From the NCBI GenBank assembly GCA_003427395.1, contig BFEA01000038.1, positions 1,219,462 through 1,244,164 on the forward strand: a DNA stretch of 24,703 nucleotides, read 5' to 3'. Both the position numbers and the translations under genes were made by a program. The stretch comes from Chara braunii (Eukaryota > Streptophyta > Charophyceae > Charales > Characeae). This document shows positions 16,000 through 24,043 of the stretch, one piece after another (positions within the stretch are counted from its first letter, which is position 1; each line of letters begins with the position of its first letter). Under the pieces are notes generated by a model that was given only the letters and a program-made list of their open reading frames with translations, made no database searches and was not told the origin of the DNA.

Positions 16000-16335
16000 G
16001 ACGACAGCCTCAGCAGGAGCTGCAGCGCCAGACCCTGGCTCGCCCTGGCATTGGCAAGAGCAGCCTCCTGGACTGCCTCGCCCTGCAGCTGCAGGCAGTG
16101 AGGAGGCAGGCCGAGTAGTACATAGGGAGTTCCCATGCACTTCACGGGTAGGCAGAAGGCCGGAGGCAGTCTTCAGGATTCGGCAGCAGCACTCTGGAGG
16201 AGCACTGCAGGAGTAGCGTTAGCGCTAGCAGTAGTCTTCAGCGCTGGGCGCTAGTAGCTGCAGGAGTAGTCTTCAGCGCAGGGCGCTAGTAGTAGTAGTA
16301 GTAGTGTTGGAGAGAGATGGCTGGCGGAGGCCAGT
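16000..16335. other. CAG- and AGT-rich repeats; possible gag-like fragment
   Basis: From 16002 to 16116 a plus frame reads RQPQQELQRQ...LLDCLALQLQAVRRQAE and then stops. Gln/Leu-rich helical text of this type occurs in retroelement gag proteins, but this is weak. At 16230 and 16265 AGTAGTCTTCAGCGC and GGGCGCTAGTAG repeat with a 35-bp period, followed by (AGT)n to about 16305. Confidence 0.4.
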
Positions 16336-16360
16336 GAGACTTACCTGTGGCGCCATAGCT
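16336..16360 (-). repeat. Exon-end/splice-donor string shared, inverted, with 23938-23961
   Basis: On minus it reads AGCTATGGCGCCACAG|GTAAGTCTC. The plus strand at 23938 reads AGCTATGGCGCTCAG|GTAAGTCTC. The codons upstream of both donors encode LWR. Confidence 0.6.
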
Positions 16361-16412
16361 CCAGCTCCATCTTCAAGGTACCCGCATCAAGGCGCCAGCT
16401 TCACAGGTTAGT

Positions 16413-16508
16413 ATCGGACAGAGAGAGAGAGAGAACTTCTTCTTCCTCTTCTAAGTCCACCATCTCTTCTTCACCCTCTCACTACCTGACTTCTCAGTAT
16501 CTGCGGAC

Positions 16509-16560
<52 letters not shown>

Positions 16561-16561
16561 N

Positions 16562-16594
<33 letters not shown>
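16413..16594. repeat. (GA)n microsatellites with a single N
   Basis: A short GA run occurs near 16420-16431. A long one covers 16512-16594, broken by N at 16561 and so probably a gap closure of uncertain length. Confidence 0.97.
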
Positions 16595-16597
<3 letters not shown>

Positions 16598-17109
16598 GAG
16601 TTGTGACTTGAGACTTGATGACATTGGATCCAGACTCGACATTGGGATTCAGACATTTGACGGGGATTATTTGGGACCTGTATCGCAGACTTGGTGTTGA
16701 CGACATTCCCATCTTCCCCTCTTCTTTGTTTAACCCCCCTCTTCTTTGTCTGTGTATGGCGGGGACTGGCGCATTCTTCCTGTGTGAGCGCCAGGCCCCT
16801 TCCCACCATGGAATGATGATGATATGTGTTTGAGGCTGCAATGCAACATTGATTGTTCGGATCATTGGTATCTAAGTCTTCCGCTATGCTATGTTGTACT
16901 TTTGTGAGAGAGGTTGGTTCTTGTTCTGGTCTGCACCTTTACGGTATGCAACAACTTGCCTCTGAAAAACGGCCCCCCAAAAATTGCTGATTTTTTTTTT
17001 TAATAGAACGTACGGTCAAATATAACATGCGTACGTTGTATTCTAAATTTTCATTTTTTTTATTTAAAAAAAAAACAAACAAAATCCAAAAAAAGTTCAA
17101 AAAACAAAA
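16595..17109. other. Unassigned sequence, no supported gene
   Basis: GAACGTACGGTC and GCGTACGTTGTATTC (about 17006-17044) resemble the inverted-repeat ends of the 21637-21731 element. Runs of T and A follow. Confidence 0.4.
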
Positions 17110-17146
17110 CAAAAGTTGTACAGTATTGCAATACGAGCAACTTTTG
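17110..17146. repeat. Nested hairpin, diverged copy at 21187-21260
   Basis: CAAAAGTTG (17110-17118) pairs with CAACTTTTG (17138-17146) around the perfect palindrome GTATTGCAATAC (17123-17134). The sequence and its right flank to about 17190 (CAACCAAGTTCGAGAAAA) recur in diverged form at 21187-21260. Confidence 0.8.
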
Positions 17147-17326
17147 ACTGACGATCATGTCAAATTTCACAACCAAGTTCGAGAAAAAAATAAAAACAAG
17201 AATAGAAATATTCTTTTACCATTTTACGGCAGGGACATTCTGTTTTCTATGGGGCAAGTGGGTTGGAGTCACACCCAAGGTTTAGAATAGGCAACTCTAG
17301 CAGTTCCGGAAATGGAGTAAAAAAGG

Positions 17327-17332
<6 letters not shown>

Positions 17333-17357
<25 letters not shown>

Positions 17358-17414
17358 AAGGATCCAATCTATTGATGGGGAGCAGCACCTGCTGGAAAGC
17401 GGGCCCAGCGTCCC
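17333..17414 (-). mobile_element. Core copy E with an adjoining poly(T), minus orientation
   Basis: A 25-base poly(T) (17333-17357) is followed by AAGGATCC and the reverse complement of the core: AATCTATTGATGGGGAGCAG, CACCTGCTGGAAAGCGGGCC, CAGCGTCCC (17366-17414). On minus it is a core, a very short spacer and a poly(A). GATCC flanks the T-run on both sides. Confidence 0.65.
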
Positions 17415-17856
17415 TCATACAGTGAGAATAATGTCTTGTTGAAGAACATAATCATGTGACGAGTGAGTTGAGACCTGCCTCTTCAGTCCACTGAGGACCG
17501 CCAGATATATCCATGCATTTCTAGCCTGTCTATGCTCTGAGAATAGTTACAATAGCAATCCTTGTTGTTTTCTGATGTAGGCTGGATGTCCAAACCATTG
17601 GTTGTCTACTATTGCCATAGCTGAAGGCGGGAATAAATCTGAGAAGTTCTCTAGGACCTCAAATGATTGCCTCGTTGAATTGTCATCCATTTGTGGAAAA
17701 TGAGTTAAAAATCTTTTTTGAGGGGGGCAACAGTACCCTCTCCACCTCGCCATGACACATTGTGACACTCAACCTCACGCCCAGCACGACTTCCTGTTTC
17801 GGAGTGGGTATGGGCCCAAAAGTGCGTAAGAGGGGTGTGCCAAGGATTTTAGGAAA
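17415..17856. other. Unassigned sequence, no supported gene
   Basis: Minus frames of 73 and 84 codons overlap here without recognised motifs. Confidence 0.35.
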
Positions 17857-18204
17857 GTGGGGTTGGAGTCCCAGGTCGGAACTGAGATCTCCAGTGTCAA
17901 ATTTAAAGGACAAGAGGGCAAGTGGTTCAGCGGACAAATAAACTTTCTGTTTTACCCTTCTCAGGACCGGGCGGCTAGTTTTGCCGACCCATCGCCTGGA
18001 GTGGGTTCGTACTCTGTGTACAGAGGGAACACTGTGGGTGTCTCTCTATGTAAATACTTGTCGTCAGCGGATCTCACAGATCTCGGAATCCGACGTGGAC
18101 AGCCTCAGCCGAAGACTGTGTTCTTGACGTTCAACCTCGGAACGTGTTCGTCTGATATATCTTGCAGATCGATAAGCGTAATGTTGTTGAGTCTTCGGGG
18201 CTAG
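17857..18204 (+). CDS. Unrecognised frame with a possible splice acceptor
   Basis: 115 codons. TTCTGTTTTACCCTTCTCAG ends at 17964 and is a strong polypyrimidine-AG acceptor. The codons after it read DRAASFADPSPGVGSY and LCKYLSSADLTDLGI, which look plausible as protein. No domain is recognised. It could be an exon starting at 17965. Confidence 0.2.
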   Translation: MGLESQVGTEISSVKFKGQEGKWFSGQINFLFYPSQDRAASFADPSPGVGSYSVYRGNTVGVSLCKYLSSADLTDLGIRRGQPQPKTVFLTFNLGTCSSDISCRSISVMLLSLRG

Positions 18205-18242
18205 TAGGGGGCTATCGCATCCCAAGGGACAACCGTTAGATT

Positions 18243-18545
18243 ATGGTAAGGGAGAAGGAGATAGAAGGGAGAGGAGTTAGTATCGATGGCGACGAAACCT
18301 CATTTCGCGTAATACTGGTGGTTACGTGTGTCGGGGTAATCCGGAATTCGCGGATTTCACCCTATGGCCTTCTAGAAGTCTCACGCACACAACGGATCGG
18401 TTTTGGTTTGGCAAGGATAGGCTGGGAACCTCAGGTTCGATTGGCGGAAGAGTTGTTCGTTTTCCCAATATTCTCGGTACTCGGCGTCCCACAGACAGTC
18501 GCGGGTAGTGACCCAGAGGGGAACGACGATGTCCATATCCCGTGA
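18243..18545 (+). CDS. Unrecognised 100-codon frame; weak
   Basis: The product contains FRVILVVTCVGVI and ELFVFPIFSVLGVPQTVAGS. No family is recognised, and another plus frame is open over part of it. Confidence 0.15.
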   Translation: MVREKEIEGRGVSIDGDETSFRVILVVTCVGVIRNSRISPYGLLEVSRTQRIGFGLARIGWEPQVRLAEELFVFPIFSVLGVPQTVAGSDPEGNDDVHIP

Positions 18546-19273
18546 GAAAGACTCAATGCATTCATTTGGGAAATATAGTGTGCGGGCGGGTTAGAAACGG
18601 ATCATGCAGACACGCGTATGCATGATGACTGTCTTTCAGGGTCATTCGTATACATGAGTGCGCCTCATCCACTTCCAACAATGCTCGTGCCTTCGTTGTC
18701 CCTTTATCTCAACCTGCTCTAATCTACTTCATAAAGATGTTGTCTGAAAGCTTAATGCAAATTAGACACTCGTTCGATGCAACGTGACGAAGTGTTTGGA
18801 CCATGCACAAGGAAGACCCGACCCCTACATCACGCACATGATCTGCCACCGATCAGGCTGTAAGACTGCATACCATACATGCATCCATTCCTTTCCGACT
18901 TTGTACTCAGGGAGGTGACATCAATGGACTTAGCGCAAAACAAACGTCCGATCAATGTGTCATATGCCAAAGCATCCATGTACGAAGGAAAGAGAAGAAG
19001 GAGCAACTTCCATACTTCAGTAGGACACTCAATTCATACATGCCATAAACCCCGGACTCTGCGATCGACACCTCCATACTTTCGAATCCTTCAAGCAATC
19101 AACCAACGTTTGGAATCCCTCACTCATTCTGCATTGAAAGAAGGGAGACGGGAAAAAAAAAAAAAAATTCAAACACCAATCGAAGAAAAGAAAATCTGAG
19201 AGTGTCGCAAACGAAGATAGCTCAGATCAAGATCAAAATTATACAGAGGATGCGAAGAGATAACACCACTTCA

Positions 19274-19277
<4 letters not shown>
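18546..19277. other. Unassigned sequence, no supported gene
   Basis: No recognised frame or repeat other than an A-run at 19153-19166. Confidence 0.4.
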
Positions 19278-19335
<58 letters not shown>

Positions 19336-19345
19336 GTGTGTGTGT

Positions 19346-19412
<67 letters not shown>
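19278..19412. repeat. Compound (CT)n(GT)n microsatellite
   Basis: CT repeats at about 19278-19335, then GT repeats to 19412 with one GTA break. Long frames here on both strands are low-complexity artefacts. Confidence 0.98.
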
Positions 19413-19415
<3 letters not shown>

Positions 19416-20240
19416 CCACGATGCAAGCAGTTCATCGCCTCACATCTACCAACAACCCGAAGTTGTCATCCCGCTTAGTCCAAACATGCAAACCAGATTC
19501 GCCCACGTGCCACAGTTCTTCGCAGCCACACGTCAACCCCGCATATCCAGCACCAACTCGTCGGAATCGGTCGGATCGCCCAACTCCCTATTCACCATTC
19601 AGTCTCTGCTCATTAGTTGATCCTCTCAACCGTGCTACCTCCCAAGTGTAGATTAGAGAGTGAATTAGTCGCGTTCACAAAATTTATAGCATTTCGTATT
19701 TGCGTGAGATAATTCCGAATTATGTTGACGTAGGAGAGAAAAAAGAAGAAGGGAGTGCCTACGGGTGCATGACTGGGCAGCGGTGTGGGGGACACAACCA
19801 CTCTCCACACATCGATCCAGTTATACACTTTTTTTACCCATGAGATAGACAAAAAAAAGGTGCAGGTTTTAGCGCGGAAAAAAATCAAGAGGGAAAGAAT
19901 TACAATCACACTTGCGTTCGCCAAGAAGAAGCAAGAAGAGATTACAGTTGCGATTAAAATTTAGGCGCGGCGAGAGCAGAGCGCAAGACAGGGCTCAGCA
20001 ATGCGCGCGTGAGTAAGGAACATTGTGCAATTACAACAACAAAACTCCTCGACAAACCGCGATGCCCCTAATTCCTAACCCAATTTTAAGCCCTAATTTT
20101 CATATTCCTCGTATTTCAAAAATTTAAGAGCTCTCGCGCGATGATCACGCCCAAGTTCCCTTCCCATTTTTAGCATAACAAGAAAGAAGCTATGACAACA
20201 GTTATTTTCCACGCTCGCTAAGGCGCGCCTCAACTACCAA
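19413..20240. other. Unassigned sequence, no supported gene
   Basis: Frames up to 103 codons have no recognised motif. CGCTCGCTAAGGC at about 20213 recurs at 7191. Confidence 0.4.
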
Positions 20241-21150
20241 CTAGCATGCACTCATGCAACTGGGCCGGCCCCTTTCATTCAAACCCCGAATTACTACCAC
20301 GCAGGAAGTCGCGCATTTCAGAAAGTCGTTCGTCACAACATGACCCAACCCGCCTACATTATCCCCCCCCCAGCCAGTCTTTCGGGAATTGTAAAATTGC
20401 ATTGTGAATATCCTTCTTTTGTCCCTCACTCCATCCAAAGCACATGCACAACGTTTGTACCAGAGTGCCCATATTATAGCTTTGCGAGATAGGGGAAAAC
20501 AATTATGTACAAAATCTGAGGATGAGGGGGAGTCTCATGTTCCTAATAGGATAGCCCTCCAGTTCCAAGGCCAATCCAAGTTTGTCAATTGTCTCCAAAT
20601 GCAATCCTATTTGCGCCACAAGAGTACGGATCCAGGGCACTGTAAGAAAATATGTTCAATTGTTTCTCTTATCTTGCGGTTAGGAAATGCCATATGACAG
20701 GACTGGGAGTGCTAGTCCTCGTTGTTCAAGACATGAGTGATCTATCAACCAATCATTAGTCGGGAGGCAGTAATGTATAATTTGCCATTGTAGTGATGCA
20801 AACTTAGTTGGGCGCTCTTTAAGCTTTTGGAACCAACGAACTGGACGGAAAGACTGAACATCGTTACATCTAGATTAGGTGCTAAGTCCAATGATCTTTG
20901 ATAATCACCTTGACGTCCACCCTTGGTCGTAACATACGATATGTAGCTTTGACCGTGAGGGAGAAAAAAAATCTTGTTCTACCAATTTTCCTGGTTTGCC
21001 ATTTCCATTCCTCCGGGTCGAGTGCAAGTTTGGGTATGGGGCATCTAGGATTATAGGCCCTCCAATGCTATATGGATGAGTCCCTTAGAACCCTAATCCA
21101 ATAGAGTGTCATGATGGGACCCTAAATCTGCCAATTAGAATTTTGATTTT
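20241..21150 (-). pseudogene. LINE C-terminal region with zf-RVT-type domain (copy 3)
   Basis: Reading minus downward from about 21150 gives LYWIRVLRD, RAYNPRCPIPKLALDPEEW and ATYRMLRP (matching IYRIRVFDDG, PFDPDEWHW and VYRMLRPK of copy 1). Next come RPVRWFQKLKERPTK and ASLQWQIIHYCLPTNDWLI (20856-20740). After a frameshift it reads SCHMAFPNRKIRETIEHIFL then QCPGSVLLWRK, which supplies the Cys...His...Cys zinc ligands. The tail IIWALWYKRCACALDGV and RRIFTMQFYN runs to a stop at about 20241. Stops and shifts make it a pseudogene. This is the best-preserved zinc-finger part of the three copies. Confidence 0.8.
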
Positions 21151-21186
21151 TCAAAAATATCCCACAAGCCCCCCAAAAAAGCTATG

Positions 21187-21260
21187 TTGTACAAAAGTGC
21201 AATACAGACAACTTTTGCCTGAGGGTCTTGGAAAAATTCCCAACCAAATTCGAGAAAATG
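21187..21260. repeat. Diverged copy of the 17113-17190 sequence
   Basis: GTTGTACAAAAGTGCAATAC, then CAACTTTTGCCTGA and CAACCAAATTCGAGAAAA align with 17115-17190 without large gaps. The left arm of the hairpin is lost. Confidence 0.7.
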
Positions 21261-21315
21261 AGGTTAGTACTATAGGCTCTTGCACATTTGTGCCATAAAA
21301 CTCGATGTATAACTT

Positions 21316-21363
21316 ACGTACGTACCCGTATATTGTGTATATATGTATACAATATACGTACGT
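21316..21363. repeat. TATA/ACGT-rich palindrome
   Basis: ACGTACGTA...TATTGTGTATA faces TATGTATACAATA...TACGTACGT, with a 4-base insertion (CCCG) in the left arm. Confidence 0.85.
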
Positions 21364-21636
21364 TTTCTACGTTAAGACAGTAGCTCAGTAGGTTTCATGT
21401 CTGAGTGGCACCGGCCCACCGGGCATCAAAACCTGTTGCCGTCATTTTCAATGGCCTAAGGTTGGTCGAGGCCACAAAGACAATTGTCAATTTGCTGAGG
21501 TGAGGTGTGCCACCCTGTAACCATATATATGCGGGAGTATGAGGCCTGGTAGAAAGATTTGGGAAAGTGGCCCATGTCACCGGTTGTGGTGCCAAGGATG
21601 TGGTGGGAAAGACATGCTCAGGTCCTACTACCGTCT

Positions 21637-21731
21637 TCACCCGAATACAACGTACGGTCATTATTGTTGTATCAAGACTCAAAGATCCAAAAAAAATACA
21701 GCTATAATGACCGTACATTGTATTCGGGTGA
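21637..21731. mobile_element. 95-bp foldback element (MITE-like)
   Basis: The ends TCACCCGAATACAACGTACG (21637...) and CGTACATTGTATTCGGGTGA (...21731) are inverted repeats extending 28 bp (21637-21664 and 21704-21731) with one mismatch, around a 39-bp centre. There is no clear target duplication. Confidence 0.8.
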
Positions 21732-21955
21732 GGACCATATGTAGCCAGTTGGGACATACCCGATAAAGAATTTTGTGGTTGAATTCTAATCGGGGTATCA
21801 TCTCATCTGACATCCATGCCCACCAGCGGTGAAACCCTCAAGTTACATGATACGCTCAAGAGGCATGAACTCCGAGTACCTGTCATAACATAAGTTCACT
21901 AAACAATAATCTTGACGTATCATTCTACAAAAGTATCAATAACGATGATTTGATC
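21732..21955. other. Unassigned sequence
   Basis: No gene is recognised. Confidence 0.4.
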
Positions 21956-22027
21956 CAGCAGCCAACTCAGTTGGTTAGCATCGCAAGTGGCATTCAGGAG
22001 GTTGTGGGTTCGAGCCCCACAACTGTT
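21956..22027 (+). repeat. tRNA-like sequence (SINE head or tRNA pseudogene)
   Basis: AACTCAGTTGGTTAGCATCG gives a box A/D-arm match. GTGGG-TTCGAGC-CCCAC (22004-22020) is a perfect T-arm with a 7-base loop and box B. The D-stem and anticodon arm do not pair properly and no matching acceptor stem is found, so it is not a functional tRNA. It stands 19 bp before the first copy of the 22039-23041 duplication. Confidence 0.65.
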
Positions 22028-22038
22028 TGTAGCGTACT

Positions 22039-23041
22039 TAGTGCCAACCAGCGGTGATAGTCTGCTTGATACCTCTGATCAGTATTAGCAGGGTTCTTGG
22101 CCAACACGGGTGTGAGTGTGAGTGTGAGTGTGAGTGTGAGTGGGTTGTGTGTGGTGTGTGGGAGAGTGTTGGCCTTAGACACTGCTGTTATCTGGTTGGG
22201 GTTATCCGGTTGGGGGTGGGGGATGATGAAAAGGGAGGAGAAGCTATTGGCAAAATGCTGAGTCTTTGCATTAGACGGATCCCCACCAGCGGCCCCACCC
22301 CATCCTTGACCACCATGGTTGGGGAGGGAGGCAACATGCATCCCCTCGGATGGCTGGAGGGAGACAACAAAGCTATGTTTGCAGGGGTCCCCTGTATAAG
22401 CCTTAGGAGTAGTGGTAGGTAGGTAGTGAAGGTGAATTGAAAGAATTTGAAAGATGATGAAAGATTTGAGAGAATACTTTAGCATAGTTAAAAAAAAAAT
22501 AAAGATAACTATGATTTGGAATTACTTGGGGCCAGTCACCTGTGGATATATCTTTAGTGCTAACCAGCAGTGATAGTCTGCTTGATACCTCTGATCGGTA
22601 TTAGCAGGGTCCTTGGCCAACACGGGTGTGAGTGTGAGTGTGAGTGGGTTGTGTGTGGTGTGTGGGAGAGTGTTGGCCTTAGACACTACTGTTATCGGGT
22701 TGGGGTTATCCGGTTGGGGGTGGGGGATGATGAAAAGGCAGGAGAAGCTACTGGCAAAATGTTGAGTCTTTGCATTAGACGGACCCCCACCGGCGGCCCC
22801 ACCCCATCCTTGACCACCATGGTTAGGGAGGGGAGCGACATGCATCCCCTCGGATGGCTGGAGGGAGACAACAATGCTATGTTCGCAGGGGTCCCCTATA
22901 TAAGCCTTAGGACTAGTGGTAGGTAGGTAGTGAAGGTGAATTGAAAGAATTTGGAAGATGATGAAAGATTTGAGAGAATAATATAGCATAGTTCAAAAAA
23001 AAATGAAGATAATCATTATGATGATTTGGAATTACTTGGGG
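22039..23041. repeat. Two tandem ~490-bp copies
   Basis: Copy 1 is 22039-22531 and copy 2 is 22555-23041. Homologous landmarks such as TGATAGTCTGCTTGATACC (22055 and 22571) are 516 bp apart at the start. Both copies hold a GTGTGA microsatellite (five versus three units), GGTTATCCGGTTGGGGGTGG, a CCATCCTTGACCACCATGGT block, and an A-rich end GATTTGGAATTACTTGGGG. Frames open through both strands (up to 163 codons) owe their length to the repeat and carry no recognised domain. Only copy 1 has the tRNA-like sequence directly upstream. Confidence 0.93.
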
Positions 23042-23057
23042 TCTCAACCAATTCACC

Positions 23058-23279
23058 TCAGTGTTCATCCATCACAACCAGATACCAATTAGGGAAGAGT
23101 GGGGCTGTGGATAGCAGGACATCATTGCAAGGCATGACATCGATTTCAGGATCCTCAGCACTGAAGAGTCTATAGCACGTCTTGCAGGTCCTACCATTCC
23201 AGTATGCCACGTCCAAGTCTAGATCCAGGTCTCCCACACCGCCGACTACCCTACAGCAGCTCTTAGGACTCAGCTGCAC
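23058..23279 (-). CDS. Unrecognised protein-like frame on minus
   Basis: 73 codons from an ATG at 23279. The product contains DLDLDLDVAYWNGRTCKTCY (a CxxC), then FSAEDPEIDVMPCNDVLL and LFPNWYLVVMDEH before the stop. The composition is balanced and protein-like, unlike most frames here. No family is recognised. It could be an exon, or part of a transposon protein adjoining the duplication. Confidence 0.25.
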   Translation of the reverse strand: MQLSPKSCCRVVGGVGDLDLDLDVAYWNGRTCKTCYRLFSAEDPEIDVMPCNDVLLSTAPLFPNWYLVVMDEH

Positions 23280-23692
23280 GCCGCAGCACAGCAGTGCTTC
23301 TGCCAGTCACGCAAGTCATCTTATGATAACGATCTCAATGACTGGACTTTTGCACCCGGCGCTTCGCTTTCGGACTTCCTCTTCTGGTTATGGGCTGGAC
23401 CCTTGGCCGATGTTTGTCGCTTCTGAAAGTTCCCTGACCCTCCTGGGACTTTGCTGCTGACTGGACCAACTGGCAAAAAGGCCTACTGACTTTCTATTGC
23501 AATGAGCCCCCCAGTTCAACTCTGAATTCCCAACATGCGACAGCGGACCATTCACATGAGAGTTCACACGAGAACAACAAGATGAAACTCAAATCAGCAC
23601 AAAGAAGAGTATCCAGCGGCTTCGGCCACACTCAACAACAACAGCCCGATCCAGGTATGTACCCGACTTTCTCTCCCCTCTCATGCAACCCT
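23280..23692. other. Unassigned sequence
   Basis: A plus frame at 23182-23460 shadows the minus frame. CCAG|GTATGT near 23652 is a splice-donor-like string. No gene is recognised. Confidence 0.35.
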
Positions 23693-23739
23693 TTCTCTCT
23701 CTCTCTCTCTCTCTCTCTGAAGAAGAAGAAGAAGAAGAG
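23693..23739. repeat. (CT)n followed by (GAA)n
   Basis: CT repeats at 23693-23718 abut GAA repeats at 23719-23739. This is a sharp pyrimidine-to-purine switch on one strand. Confidence 0.95.
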
Positions 23740-23774
23740 AAAGAGGGGGGAGTAGGAGAAGAAAAAAAAGAATA

Positions 23775-23952
23775 GTGGCTATGGAGGGGCGAAGAAGAAT
23801 CACGAGGAGGAGGAGAAGAAGAACTCTCCTCTCTCGCACGCTTCTGATGATGATGTCACGAATATTGACCAGCGAAGGTGGTGACTCCCAATGCACGTCG
23901 CTGTTGAAGGCCGGTCTCATGACCGGTATGAAGTCCCAGCTATGGCGCTCAG
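23775..23952 (+). CDS. Possible exon ending at a consensus donor
   Basis: The frame runs from an ATG at 23775 through an Arg-rich start (purine-repeat derived) to SLLKAGLMTGMKSQLWRS and meets CAG|GTAAGT at 23953. The last codons and donor match, in inverted orientation, 16336-16360, so the stretch belongs to a repeated, probably mobile, gene. No family is recognised. A matching acceptor could be CTCTATCGCAG at about 24033-24043. Confidence 0.25.
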
Positions 23953-24043
23953 GTAAGTCTCTCCCTCCCTCGTGGACATGGCCTCCACCGACCTCTCCAC
24001 TCCAGCCTCCTCCCCTACTCCTCTAACGCTGCTCTATCGCAGG

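Noticed and set aside
16047-16064. P-loop-like GIGKSS string
   Set aside because: Isolated in a Gln/Leu-rich repeat-derived frame, with no other nucleotide-binding motif.
19222-19651. Frames with Ser-Leu, Cys-Val, Thr-His or Arg-Glu repeats
   Set aside because: Direct translations of the CT and GT microsatellites.
7191-20226. CGCTCGCTAAGGC shared by 7191 and 20213
   Set aside because: Only about 13 bases match and the flanks diverge at once; it could be chance in 24.7 kb with biased composition.
21369-21440. Possible third tRNA-like sequence (AGTAGCTCAGTAGGTT)
   Set aside because: A box A-like start is present, but the T-arm-like part (GGGCATCAAAACC) lacks a stem and the conserved TTC.
21994-22989. 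Frames of 118-163 codons in the tandem duplication, including a VGLEPTTS ending
   Set aside because: The VGLEPTTS ending is the reverse-strand reading of a tRNA T-arm, and the remainder follows the GTGTGA repeat and is duplicated on both strands. No domain is seen.
23547-23582. HMRVHT string like a C2H2 zinc-finger linker
   Set aside because: No upstream Cys pair at the right spacing; the frame stops soon after.
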